Below, piece by piece: positions 7,439 to 16,611 of a stretch of DNA of 33,638 nt (positions are counted from its first letter, which is position 1; each line of letters starts with the position of its first letter). The translations under genes were made by a program, and so were the position numbers. This DNA comes from an uncultured Clostridia bacterium (GTDB lineage Bacteria; Bacillota; Clostridia; Oscillospirales; CAG-272), in NCBI GenBank assembly GCA_946404035.1, contig CAMJCC010000008.1:1-33638 (forward strand), in the 5' to 3' direction. The notes under the pieces are model-generated. The model was not told the DNA's origin. It searched no databases and worked only from the letters and a program-made list of their open reading frames with translations.

Positions 7439-9180
7439 TCCCCGATCCTTTCCGGCTGAACGTACGCCGTATAATTGGTCTTGTAGATCACGAACCCCGG
7501 CCGCGCGCCCGCGGGCTTCTTCACGTTGCACACGCGCGTATAATCCACCGGCACCGTCGCGCCCCCGGCGGCGTTGGCTTTCGAGTACCCCGCCGCGAGC
7601 GACGCCGCAAAGGTGTAGTCCTCGGCGGAGGGTTCCGCCCCGTCGCAGAGCAGGATCACGTGAGACCCCGGCACCCCCTTCGCGTGGAACCACAGATCGT
7701 TCTTCGCCGCGACCCGGAAGGTCAGATGATCGTTTTGCAGATTGTTCCGCCCGATCAGCACCCGGTACCCGCCCGGCGTCACCGTTTCGGTCGGGCGCGA
7801 CGGCTTGCTCTGCTTTGCGGGCGCGTAGTTCTTCATCCGCGAGGCGTACCCCGCGCGATACAGCTCGTCGCGCAGGTCGGTCAAGTCCTGCTCGGTCTCG
7901 GCGCGGTCGAGGAAGCTCTCCACCGTGTCAAGATACGCGAGTTCGTCGCGGCAGTGCGCGATCTGCTCGGTGAGGATCGTCTTCGCCGTCTTCGCCTTGC
8001 GGTAGTGTTTGTAGAACCGCTCCGCGTTGTCCGCGGGCGAGAGCCGCGGGTCGAGTTCGACCGTCACCTCAAGCGGCGGATCGGCGGTATAGTCGATCAG
8101 AGAAACCACCCGATCCCCGCGCCGCAGTCGGTACAGGTTCGCGATGATCAGGTCCCCCGTGCGGCGGTACTCCTCGCCGCGTTCGGTGTCGGCGAGTTCT
8201 TCGGTCTGCGCGTCGAGTTTCCGCATCAGCCGCCCCTTCGCCGCGGAGAGCAAGCGGATCAGGTCCTGCGCCCGCTGCCGCGTGCGCTCCACCCGGTCGC
8301 GCTCGGCAAAGAACGCGTCGAACAACCCGGCAAAATCGGGATAGACCCGGTTCCCGTACCCCGCGCCGCGATAGGTCTCGGCGGTATAGGCGAAATCCAC
8401 CGGCGTCCCGTCGGGACCCGTCACCAGGGTCGGGGTCACCCGCCCCGCGTCAAGGTCGGCAAACCACCCGGAAAAGACCTCCCACAGCGCGTCGGCGGCA
8501 ACGTCGCGGCAGAGCGCGCCGGCGCCCCCCGCCCGGTACGCGATCTCCTGCGCCGCCTGGCGCGACGTACCGAGATAGGTCGAGAGGATGAACTTATCGA
8601 GCGGCAGTTCCGGGGGGTATTCCCCGAATTTCTTAAAAAACCCCTCCCGCGTTTCGGTCAAGGGCGACGCCTTATCCTGCGGGGGCGGCAGTTCGTACTT
8701 CATCCCCGGCAACACCTGCCGCACCCGGCTGGTCGTGAAATCGACCGGGCGCAACACCGCCGTGATCTTATCCTCGGCGTCCAGGAGCATCAGGTTGCTG
8801 TACTTCCCCATCACCTCGGCGACCAGGGTCTTTTCAACGGCGTAGCCCATCTCGTCGTACCCGGCGAAAACGAACTTCGCCGCGCGCTCGAACCCGATCT
8901 GCTCGCAGCGGAGCAGGCGCGCCCCGGCAAGATGCTTGCGGAGCAGCATGCAGAACATCGGCGCGACCGCCGGATTTTCGCGCGTCAGATCGGAGAGGCA
9001 GACCCGCGGAGAGGAGGTCCCGGCGTTGATGACCAGCCGACGGATCGCTTTCCCCAGCCGGAGGGTCAAGGTCACCTCGTCCCGCGCCGGCTGATAGATC
9101 TTTTCCAGTTTCGCGCCGTCCCCGATCGATAAATTGATCTCCCGGAGCACCGCGCGGAGCATCCCCGCGTCGTACGCCAT
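7423..9180 (-). CDS. rqcH: NFACT-family protein, Rqc2 homolog RqcH
   Basis: 585 aa; N-terminal NFACT-N MAYDAGMLRAVLREINLSIGDGAKLEKIYQPARDEVTLTLR and C-terminal NFACT-R GGYRVLIGRNNLQNDHLTFRVAAKNDLWFHAKGVPGSHVIL. Confidence 0.92.
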   Translation of the reverse strand: MAYDAGMLRAVLREINLSIGDGAKLEKIYQPARDEVTLTLRLGKAIRRLVINAGTSSPRVCLSDLTRENPAVAPMFCMLLRKHLAGARLLRCEQIGFERAAKFVFAGYDEMGYAVEKTLVAEVMGKYSNLMLLDAEDKITAVLRPVDFTTSRVRQVLPGMKYELPPPQDKASPLTETREGFFKKFGEYPPELPLDKFILSTYLGTSRQAAQEIAYRAGGAGALCRDVAADALWEVFSGWFADLDAGRVTPTLVTGPDGTPVDFAYTAETYRGAGYGNRVYPDFAGLFDAFFAERDRVERTRQRAQDLIRLLSAAKGRLMRKLDAQTEELADTERGEEYRRTGDLIIANLYRLRRGDRVVSLIDYTADPPLEVTVELDPRLSPADNAERFYKHYRKAKTAKTILTEQIAHCRDELAYLDTVESFLDRAETEQDLTDLRDELYRAGYASRMKNYAPAKQSKPSRPTETVTPGGYRVLIGRNNLQNDHLTFRVAAKNDLWFHAKGVPGSHVILLCDGAEPSAEDYTFAASLAAGYSKANAAGGATVPVDYTRVCNVKKPAGARPGFVIYKTNYTAYVQPERIGEWQKG

Positions 9181-9248
9181 AACGTCCCCTCCTTTCTGCC
9201 TCGTTCTTTATGTAAAGTTTTGTTTACTTTCCGCCGGATACGGTCGGA

Positions 9249-9944
9249 TCACCGACCGCGTTTGCGCAGCAAAAGCGAGCACGCCTCCCCGACCTGTACG
9301 TATCCCGCCGCCCGCGCGGTCCTCGCCGACGCGGCGTTCGAGTAGGTGCAGCGGTATTCGGGGATCAGCCCGTGTGCAAGGATCATTTCGGTCACCCCGG
9401 ACAAACACGACGCGGCGTAGCCGCGGCGGCGCGCCGCGGGGATCGTCTCCACCCCGATCTCGAGCGTCCCGCCCGGATCGCGTTCGTCGGGCGACGCGTG
9501 GGTCACGGCGACCGATACGACCCGTCCGCCGTCGATCTGCCCGAAACAAAGCCGCCCGTCTTCGACGCTCGCGACGATATCAAAGGTCGTTTGGTTGTAC
9601 TTTTCGTCGGCGGCGGTCAGTTCCCGCCCGCCGGGGAGCGGCGGCGTCGGCGTTTGTCCCTCCGGGAACCGGAGGATGCGGCAGTGCCGGGTCGAATAGC
9701 GCGTGCGCAGGTATCCCCACGCCTCGCCCGTCGGCGCGATCTCGCCCCAGAGCCACCCGATCGCCTCGTCCGAGAACGGGCGGTCGGAAAAGAGTTTCAA
9801 AAACCGTTTGCCCACGGTTTGAAGCCGGGGGATCACCGTCACGGAAAGCCCCCGCTCGGGAGTGACCGACCATTCGACGGGGATCAGGACGTCCCAGTCG
9901 TTTTCGAATACGAACTCCTCGCCCTCGCGGTCAAGTTTCAGCAC
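9249..9944 (-). CDS. GNAT-family N-acetyltransferase
   Basis: C-terminal GGTLEIGVETIPAARRRGYAASCLSGVTEMILAHGLIPEYRCTYSNAASARTARAAGYVQVGE matches the GNAT acetyl-CoA motif. Confidence 0.8.
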   Translation of the reverse strand: MLKLDREGEEFVFENDWDVLIPVEWSVTPERGLSVTVIPRLQTVGKRFLKLFSDRPFSDEAIGWLWGEIAPTGEAWGYLRTRYSTRHCRILRFPEGQTPTPPLPGGRELTAADEKYNQTTFDIVASVEDGRLCFGQIDGGRVVSVAVTHASPDERDPGGTLEIGVETIPAARRRGYAASCLSGVTEMILAHGLIPEYRCTYSNAASARTARAAGYVQVGEACSLLLRKRGR

Positions 9945-10590
9945 CGAACAGCACCTCCTTCACCGCAAACAGGTCGGAAAGCACGCGGCAATCGAGTTTG
10001 TCAAGGTCGCCGTCGGAGGTATGCCCGCCCCGAACGAGCAGGCAGTCGAACCCGGCGGCTTCGGCACAGGCAAGGTCGTGTTCGGTGTCACCGACAAGAA
10101 GACACCGCCCCGGCTTCTTTTCCTCCGCCCAGCGGCGGGCGAGCGCGGTCTTGTCGGGGGCGTAGATATCCCCTCTCCCCGCCACCTCGTCGAAATAGCC
10201 GAGGATGCCGAGATCACGGAGTTGCTCGCGGAGCATCCCCGCCTCGGTCGCGGAGAGGATCGCCTGGCGGACCCCCGCTTCTCTCACCGCGGCGAGCAGG
10301 TCGACGGCGCCGTCGCGGAGCGGGACGTTCCGCTCTCTTGCCCGGTATTCCGCGATCCATTCGTGCGCCAGCACCTCGTAGGGCTCGCGCGAAAAATCGA
10401 ACCCGAGCCGGCGGTAATAGCCCTCGATCGGGAAGCCGAAGATCTCAAAATAGCGATCCCGGTCGGGGATCAGGGGCAGACCGCGCCGGGAGAGCATCAC
10501 GTTCGCGCATTCGATGCCGAGATCGACGTCGTCGAGCAGCGTCCCGTTGAAGTCCCAGACCAGCGTATCGTAGCGGCTGAGAATACCCAT
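9931..10590 (-). CDS. HAD-family hydrolase (phosphoglycolate phosphatase-like)
   Basis: YDTLVWDFNGTLLDDVDLGIECANVML (motif I), LSATEAGM, DKTALARRWAEE, LLVGDTEHDLACAEAAGFDCLLVRGGH. Confidence 0.88.
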   Translation of the reverse strand: MGILSRYDTLVWDFNGTLLDDVDLGIECANVMLSRRGLPLIPDRDRYFEIFGFPIEGYYRRLGFDFSREPYEVLAHEWIAEYRARERNVPLRDGAVDLLAAVREAGVRQAILSATEAGMLREQLRDLGILGYFDEVAGRGDIYAPDKTALARRWAEEKKPGRCLLVGDTEHDLACAEAAGFDCLLVRGGHTSDGDLDKLDCRVLSDLFAVKEVLFGAET

Positions 10591-10617
10591 TCCGATCCCC
10601 CTTTCCCGTTTTTGTCT

Positions 10618-10646
10618 ATTGTATCACACATTTCCCGAAATGTCCA
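10618..10646 (-). promoter_or_regulatory. Putative SigA promoter for HAD gene
   Basis: Minus strand TGGACA-17 nt-TACAAT. Confidence 0.6.
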
Positions 10647-10701
10647 CCGGAACTTGATTTTTTTCGCCTGCTGTGATAAAATGAAACAAAGCGGCGGAAC
10701 G

Positions 10702-10734
10702 AAAAAGAACGCCGCACCAAACGGTGCGGCGTTC
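10702..10734 (-). terminator. Terminator downstream of 10760-11098 ORF
   Basis: GAACGCCGCACC-AAAC-GGTGCGGCGTTC followed by TTTTTC on minus strand. Confidence 0.8.
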
Positions 10735-10759
10735 TGCGCCGAATACGGCGGTCCCCCTG

Positions 10760-11098
10760 TCAGGCGTCGTCGTCCTCGTCCTTGATGTATGCGCTCTGCC
10801 CCTCGTCCTCGGACTGTGCGGCGCGTCCCGGGATCACGATCCCGTGGCTGAAGCACTTTGCCTCCTCGCGGCGGCGCGCGTCGGACTTTTCTTTTTCGCA
10901 TCTCCCCGCGTCAAGGTCGATCTCGACCTGCTTGGCGAACGCGGGATCCGAGGCGGTCAAAAACTTGCCGAACGTGTCGGGATAAACGAAGGTCTTGACC
11001 CCGCATCCGAACCGGATGGACAGATATCTGCCCTCGGCTTTCTCCACCGTTCCCTCGCCCAGCGTTTTATGTGTGACGATCTGACCGATCATTTCCAT
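10760..11098 (-). CDS. Conserved hypothetical protein
   Basis: 112 aa MEMIGQIVTHKTLGEGTVEKAEGRYLSIRFGCGVKTFVYPDTFGKFLTA; followed by a terminator. Confidence 0.65.
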   Translation of the reverse strand: MEMIGQIVTHKTLGEGTVEKAEGRYLSIRFGCGVKTFVYPDTFGKFLTASDPAFAKQVEIDLDAGRCEKEKSDARRREEAKCFSHGIVIPGRAAQSEDEGQSAYIKDEDDDA

Positions 11099-11293
11099 TT
11101 CTGACGGATCTCCTTCCGCTTCCCGGGGCTGTCCGCCCCGTTAGGAATGAAACGAATTGTAGCAGTAATATATGAATTGAGTGTGAATATACTTGGAATT
11201 CTTTTTTAACGATTTGTGGAACTCGTCGCTTTTTCCGTTTGTATTCTATGCCGGGACGGCAAAACCTGCCAATAAATAAGGGGAGGAAGACCG

Positions 11294-11983
11294 ATGTTTG
11301 CTGTAATGGTCGTTGAGGACGACGCGGTCACGCGCCGCCTGATGTGTCAGGTGCTGCGCCGCGGCGGATACGACCCCATCCCCGCCTCCGACGGGGCTGA
11401 GGCGCTCGAGCTGATGGACCGCTACCACGTCGACCTGTTCCTGCTCGACATCATGATGCCGGGGATCGACGGCTTCGAGTTCATCCGCACCGTACGCGGG
11501 AGCCGGTTCGAGACCCCGATCCTGATGACCACGGCGAAAGGGTCGCTCTCCGACAAGCGCGAGGCGTTCCGCGCGGGCGCCGACGACTATATGGTCAAGC
11601 CCATCGACGAGGAGGAACTGCTGCTCCGCGTTTCCGCCCTGCTCCGGCGCGCAAAGATCGCCACCGAGCGGCGGCTGACGGTCGGGGCGTACACGCTCAA
11701 CTACGACGCGCTCTCGGTGTCCGACGCCGCCGGGAACGAACAGATCCTGCCGCAGAAAGAGTTTCTGCTCCTGTTCAAGCTGCTCTCCTACCCCGGCAAG
11801 ATCTTCACCCGCCGTCAGTTGATGGACGAGCTCTGGGGCATGGAGTCCGACACCGACGAGCGGACGGTGGACGTGCATATCAAGCGGCTGCGCGACCGGT
11901 TCCCGGACTGCCGGGATTTTGAGATCGTGACCATCCGCGGGCTGGGCTACCGCGCCAACCTGACGGGGGAGGACAAGAAATGA
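11294..11983 (+). CDS. Response regulator, OmpR/PhoB family
   Basis: Receiver VVEDDAVTRRLMCQVL...DLFLLDIMMPGIDGFE...MTTAKG...MVKPID and winged-helix C-terminus DERTVDVHIKRLRDRFPDCRDFEIVTIRGLGYRA. Confidence 0.95.
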   Translation: MFAVMVVEDDAVTRRLMCQVLRRGGYDPIPASDGAEALELMDRYHVDLFLLDIMMPGIDGFEFIRTVRGSRFETPILMTTAKGSLSDKREAFRAGADDYMVKPIDEEELLLRVSALLRRAKIATERRLTVGAYTLNYDALSVSDAAGNEQILPQKEFLLLFKLLSYPGKIFTRRQLMDELWGMESDTDERTVDVHIKRLRDRFPDCRDFEIVTIRGLGYRANLTGEDKK

Positions 11984-13077
11984 CGGTCGGCGGCTTCTTC
12001 TCCGGGCTGAAGCGGCGGATCGGCGCGATCCTGCACTCTTTCCGCTTCACGATGATCGGCTCGGTCTTCCTGATCATGCTGACCTCCGGGATCATCGCCG
12101 GGGGCATCACCTCGGCGCTCTACAACGCCAACCCGGGCGGGTTCACGCGCTATACGCCCATCCTGCTCGTTTTGATCGCGCTGCCGGTCAGCGTCCTGCT
12201 CGGCACCGTCTTCTCGATCGTCGTTTCCAAGCAGATCCTGCGCCCGGTCGACGACCTGATCCGCGCGACCGAACGGATCGCGCGGGGCGATTTCTCGACC
12301 CCGGTCCCGGTCCGCTTCCGGAAAAACCAGTTCAGCCAGCTCATCACGTCGTTCAACGAAATGGAGCGCGAGCTGTCGGGGATCGAAATCTTCCGCAAGG
12401 ACTTTATCGGGAACGTTTCGCACGAGTTCAAAACGCCCTTAAACGCCATCCGCGGCTACGTCCGCGAACTCTCCGACCCCGCGCTCTCGGACGCCGAGCG
12501 CGCCGAGTACATCCGGATCATCACCGAGGCGTGCGACCGCCTGACCGGGATGACCACCGCGATCCTTCTGCTCTCCAAACTCGAGAACCAGCGCTTCATC
12601 TCCGACCGCGAGGAGTTCGACCTGACCGAGCAGCTCCGCGACGCGATCTTGATGCTGGAGAGGGAGTGGACGAAAAAAGAGATCGAACTTTCGCTCGATC
12701 TCGACGAAACGGTCACCTATTCCTCCAACCCCGAAATGCTCTTCCACGTCTGGGAGAACCTGCTCGGGAACGCGATCAAGTTCTGCCCCCGAAGCGGCGG
12801 GGTCGTCCGGGTCGCCTGCCGCCGTCTTGACGGGGGGGTGCAGGTCGTGATCTCGGACAACGGCTCCGGGATGAACGAGGAAACGAAAAAGCATATCTTC
12901 GAGGCGTTCTACCAGGGCGACACCTCCCACAAGGCGGAGGGGAACGGACTGGGGCTGCCTCTTGTCAAGCGGATCGTCGATCTGCACGGCGGGCGCTGCG
13001 ACGTAACGTCGAGCCCCGGCGAGGGCGCGACCTTTACCGTCACTCTCCCCGACGAGGTCAGATCTTCCGATAGGTAA
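11980..13077 (+). CDS. Sensor histidine kinase (HAMP, HisKA, HATPase_c)
   Basis: FIGNVSHEFKTPLNAIRGYVREL (H-box), NLLGNAIKFCP (N-box), ISDNGSGM, GNGLGLPLVKRIVDLHGG; 4-nt overlap with regulator. Confidence 0.95.
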   Translation: MTVGGFFSGLKRRIGAILHSFRFTMIGSVFLIMLTSGIIAGGITSALYNANPGGFTRYTPILLVLIALPVSVLLGTVFSIVVSKQILRPVDDLIRATERIARGDFSTPVPVRFRKNQFSQLITSFNEMERELSGIEIFRKDFIGNVSHEFKTPLNAIRGYVRELSDPALSDAERAEYIRIITEACDRLTGMTTAILLLSKLENQRFISDREEFDLTEQLRDAILMLEREWTKKEIELSLDLDETVTYSSNPEMLFHVWENLLGNAIKFCPRSGGVVRVACRRLDGGVQVVISDNGSGMNEETKKHIFEAFYQGDTSHKAEGNGLGLPLVKRIVDLHGGRCDVTSSPGEGATFTVTLPDEVRSSDR

Positions 13078-13897
13078 GAAGCAGGAATTCCGCCCCGATG
13101 GTCAACTCGGACAGCGCGGCGAGCCGCGCCTTGCCCGCGGGCGGGGTGCGGTAGCCGTACGGGGTCATGTGGAACAGATCCGCGATCTCGGAGGGGGTTT
13201 TCAAGGCAAACGTGGTCCTGATCTCCTCCGCGCCGCAAAACTCGAACCCGTCCGCGTCAAACGGCGCGACCTCGTTCTCGTAGGGCTGATCGTACAAGAC
13301 CTCTTTCAGAGCATAGAGGTGCCTGCGGTCGGGGATCGCCCGGAACAGGTACCCGCCCGGACGCAGCACGCGGAGAAACTCCTCGCCCGCGTAGGGCGAG
13401 AACGCCGAGATCACTCCGTCGAGCGACCCGTCCGAGAGCGGCAGACGGTAGACCCCCGCCACCAGCGGAAAGATCCTGCCCTCCCGCGCCTCCTCACGCC
13501 CCGCGCACGCTCTCACCGCCTCGGGGGACAGGTCGAGCGCGACCAGACGGACTGACGGCAGTTTGGCGACGGCGGCGGTGTAGTACCCCTCGCCGCACCC
13601 CGCGTCGAGCAGTACGCCTCCCGCGGGCAGTCGGCGCCCCACCTCGTTTGAGAGCGCCTCGCAGAGCGGCGCGTAGTGCCCGAGGGACAGAAAACGGCGG
13701 CGCGACGCGATCATCTCCGCGTCGTCCCCGTGTTTTTTCCCGGCGGCGGGCGACAGGTTCAGGGTCCCCTTTGCCGAGAGATCGAAACTGTGCCCCGCGG
13801 GACAGCGCACCGTCCCGCCAAAGCGTGACAGACCCGCGCCGCAAACGGGGCAGGTCAGAACGGGATAGACCCAATCAAAAAGCGAAAGATCGCGCAT
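13058..13897 (-). CDS. RlmA-like 23S rRNA (guanine-N1)-methyltransferase / putative RNA methyltransferase
   Basis: N-terminal zinc site CPVCGAGL...CPAGHSFDLSAKGTLNL and SAM motif VLLDAGCGEGYYTAAVAK. Confidence 0.82.
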   Translation of the reverse strand: MRDLSLFDWVYPVLTCPVCGAGLSRFGGTVRCPAGHSFDLSAKGTLNLSPAAGKKHGDDAEMIASRRRFLSLGHYAPLCEALSNEVGRRLPAGGVLLDAGCGEGYYTAAVAKLPSVRLVALDLSPEAVRACAGREEAREGRIFPLVAGVYRLPLSDGSLDGVISAFSPYAGEEFLRVLRPGGYLFRAIPDRRHLYALKEVLYDQPYENEVAPFDADGFEFCGAEEIRTTFALKTPSEIADLFHMTPYGYRTPPAGKARLAALSELTIGAEFLLLTYRKI

Positions 13898-13950
13898 CGT
13901 TGCCTCCTTACCCGGGGAGACCCGGAGAAATCAAGAAAGCGGTATCCAAA

Positions 13951-14385
13951 ATGAACGGAAAAATGATCGGCGTGGATTACGGCGACGTCCGGACGGGCAT
14001 CGCCTCGTGCGACGTGCTCGGGATGATGGCGTCGGCTGTCGGCGCGATCAAGCCGGGCGGAATGCGCAACACCGCGCAAGAGGTCGCCCGCATCGCGAAA
14101 GAGCAGAACGCCGTCGGGATCGTCGTGGGGCTCCCGAAGAATATGGACGGCAGCGAGGGTCCGCGCGCCGACGTGGTGCGCGCTTTCGTCGACCTGCTCA
14201 AGGCCGAGACCGATCTTCCGATCTTCTTTGAAGACGAGCGCATGACCACGATGGAAGCCAACCGGTTCCTCACCGCGACCGAGACCTTCGGCAAAAAGCG
14301 GAAAGAAAAGGTCGACGCGCTCTCCGCCGAGCTCATCCTGCAAAGCTGGCTTGACCGCAAGCGGCGGGAAGAGGCGGCGAAATAA
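13951..14385 (+). CDS. ruvX: Putative pre-16S rRNA nuclease / Holliday junction resolvase RuvX (YqgF)
   Basis: MNGKMIGVDYGDVRTGIASCD...VGIVVGLPKNMDGSEGPRADVVRAF...FFEDERMTTMEAN; ATG at 13951 chosen over the longer ORF start. Confidence 0.93.
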   Translation: MNGKMIGVDYGDVRTGIASCDVLGMMASAVGAIKPGGMRNTAQEVARIAKEQNAVGIVVGLPKNMDGSEGPRADVVRAFVDLLKAETDLPIFFEDERMTTMEANRFLTATETFGKKRKEKVDALSAELILQSWLDRKRREEAAK

Positions 14386-14403
14386 GACCGATACGATCCT
14401 GTC

Positions 14404-14441
14404 AAGCGACCCGCGGAGCCGTCCGCGGGTCGCTTTTCGTT
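14404..14441 (+). terminator. Terminator downstream of ruvX
   Basis: AAGCGACCCGCGG-N6-CCGCGGGTCGCTTTTCGTTT. Confidence 0.85.
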
Positions 14442-14529
14442 TGCAAACCGAACGTCTCTCCCCGTTCCCGGCGCCCGAAAGCACGGGCGTAAAGAATTCT
14501 TTACATCCTGCAGCGGCTTCGGCTGCGGA

Positions 14530-15549
14530 TCAGCCGATCGGCTCTTCGTCCGAGGGAAAGACGATCCCGGCGGCGCGTCGGATGGCGTCGAGCGTGAGGG
14601 CGGTCTGCCGGCTGATCGCAAGGAACGGCGCGGGGTCGAGTTCCCCCCGGATCGCGTCGCGGAAGTCCGCCGTCTCGAAGATCATGTTGTTTTCCGCCGG
14701 GATATAGGGCACGGTCTCGATCTTTCCGTCCGCCGCCGCGACGTCCAGCCGGGTCGTGCCCGAGAGCCGGTCGATCAAGATCGTCCCGTTCTCGCCCGTG
14801 ATGACGCTCGGGGAGGTCGCGTCGGCGATCTTCGACCAAACCAGATTGGACGAAAAGCCGTCGTAGTCAAGCGTCGCGGTTCCGGCGCCCTCGAACCCGT
14901 TGTGTAAAAACGTACTTGACGCCGCGATCTTTTCGGTCGTGCCGAAGAGCGCGACGTTCAGGGCGACGGGATACACGCCGATATCCATCACCGCGGCGTT
15001 GGAGAGCGAGGGGTCGAACGCGTTCAGGACGATCCCCTCCTTGAACTTGTCGTAGCGGGAGGAGTACTGGCAGTAGATGAGGTCGGCGCGTTTGATCCGT
15101 CCGATGCGGTCCATCTCTTTCCGGATCAAAGCAAAGACCGGATCGTGCAGGATGCGCATCCCCTCCATCAAAACCAGTCCGCGCGCCCTCGCCTCGGCGG
15201 CAAGAACGTCGAAGCGCGCCGTGTCGGACGTCAGCGGTTTCTCGCACAGAACGTGTTTGCCCGCCCGGAGCGCGTCGAGCGCCTGACGGAAATGGACGCT
15301 GTTCGGCGTGGCAATATACACCGCGTCGACAAGGGGATCGGACAGAAACCCCTCCCAGGAAGCGGCCGCGGAAGCCACCCCGCACTCGGCGGCGTACCGC
15401 TCTCCGGTCCCAAGATCGCGCGAAAAGACCGCCTGCGGGAGCACGCCCGGGGTCGCCCGGACCGCCGCCGCAAACTGTCGGCTGATCTTTCCCGTTCCGA
15501 CGAACCCGATCCGTAGATCGCGCCGTCCTCCCTCCGCCGTTTCGTTCAT
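14530..15549 (-). CDS. Gfo/Idh/MocA-family oxidoreductase
   Basis: LRIGFVGTGKISRQFAAAVRATPGV...VDAVYIATPNSVHFRQALDALRAGKHVLCEKPLTSD. Confidence 0.93.
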   Translation of the reverse strand: MNETAEGGRRDLRIGFVGTGKISRQFAAAVRATPGVLPQAVFSRDLGTGERYAAECGVASAAASWEGFLSDPLVDAVYIATPNSVHFRQALDALRAGKHVLCEKPLTSDTARFDVLAAEARARGLVLMEGMRILHDPVFALIRKEMDRIGRIKRADLIYCQYSSRYDKFKEGIVLNAFDPSLSNAAVMDIGVYPVALNVALFGTTEKIAASSTFLHNGFEGAGTATLDYDGFSSNLVWSKIADATSPSVITGENGTILIDRLSGTTRLDVAAADGKIETVPYIPAENNMIFETADFRDAIRGELDPAPFLAISRQTALTLDAIRRAAGIVFPSDEEPIG

Positions 15550-15687
15550 CCGTTTTCCTCCGTGGCGCTATTTGGGTGTGTTTTGCAAAAAAGCCGCCTG
15601 TTTGACCGATAAATCGTGATTTTTCTTATTGACAAACTACTATCACAATGTTAAAATAGTAGCTAAGTTATTCATTCGGCTGACTAT

Positions 15688-16506
15688 TTATTCAGCGTAC
15701 GTAAGCCCGAGCAGCCGCCGGGCGTTGCCCGAGCGGATCAGGGCGAATTGCTCCTCCGTCAGGGGCAGTTCGGAAAGCGCCCGGTCGACGTCGGCGGGAT
15801 CCCGCCACGGGTAATCGGAACCGAACACGATCTTCTCCGCGCCGTGGCGCGAAATGATCCGATACAACTGTTCTTTCGGCAGATCGCGGATGCCGTAGGA
15901 GAGATCGAAGCAGGCGTCCCCGCCGACCAACATCTCTTCCACCTCGTCCCAAAGGCGGTAGCCCCCGATGTGCGCGACGATCACCCGACCGTCCCCCTCG
16001 CCGAGCGAGGAGAGCAGCCGCGCAAGCCGCCTCGGCGTCGCGTGCACGTCGTTCGGGAACGCGATATCCACCCCGCCGTGGAACACGGTATGCAGTCCCA
16101 GGCGCTTGGCTTCGCGCACCACCCGGATCACCCCGGGGTCGTCGGCGTAGCACCCCTGGTAATCGGGGTGCAGTTTGATCCCCTTGAACCCGTCCCTCGC
16201 CAACTCCTCAAGCTCGCGCTCGGGTTCGGCGGTGCGGGGATGGATCGCGCCAAAACTCATCACCCGACCCCCGCGCCGGTTGATCTCTTTGGCGAACCGG
16301 TTGATCGACGCCGCCTGTTCGGGGCGGGTCGCGACCGGCAGATTGACGGCGACGGTCACCCCGGCGCGTTCCGCGACCTTTTCAAGATCGTCGAGCGTTC
16401 CCGTCCCGCCCTCGGGCGAGGTACCCCCCGCCGCGGCAAGATAACGGACCGTCGCGTCCGCGATCTTATCGGGGTAAACGTGGGTGTGAAGATCGATCAG
16501 TTCCAT
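15688..16506 (-). CDS. Amidohydrolase family protein (TatD/ACMSD-like metal-dependent hydrolase)
   Basis: MELIDLHTHVYPDKIADATVRYLAAAGG...GFKGIKLHPDYQG...LHTVFHGGVDI...KIVFGSDYPWRDPADV; ATG 16506 with upstream GGGAG. Confidence 0.88.
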   Translation of the reverse strand: MELIDLHTHVYPDKIADATVRYLAAAGGTSPEGGTGTLDDLEKVAERAGVTVAVNLPVATRPEQAASINRFAKEINRRGGRVMSFGAIHPRTAEPERELEELARDGFKGIKLHPDYQGCYADDPGVIRVVREAKRLGLHTVFHGGVDIAFPNDVHATPRRLARLLSSLGEGDGRVIVAHIGGYRLWDEVEEMLVGGDACFDLSYGIRDLPKEQLYRIISRHGAEKIVFGSDYPWRDPADVDRALSELPLTEEQFALIRSGNARRLLGLTYAE

Positions 16507-16547
16507 TGCTCCCTCACGGCGCCGCGCGCCTTGTGAAATCATCAATC

Positions 16548-16576
16548 AGTATACCGTATCCGACCAAAAAAATCAA
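16548..16576 (-). promoter_or_regulatory. Putative SigA promoter for amidohydrolase
   Basis: Minus strand TTGATT-17 nt-TATACT. Confidence 0.65.
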
Positions 16577-16611
16577 GTGCTCCCGGGAATAATTCGGGCA
16601 GGAGGACAGTT

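Noticed and set aside
15629-15814. 61-aa plus-strand ORF starting at TTG
   Set aside because: Its start codon coincides with a -35-like element and most of it is antisense to the amidohydrolase.
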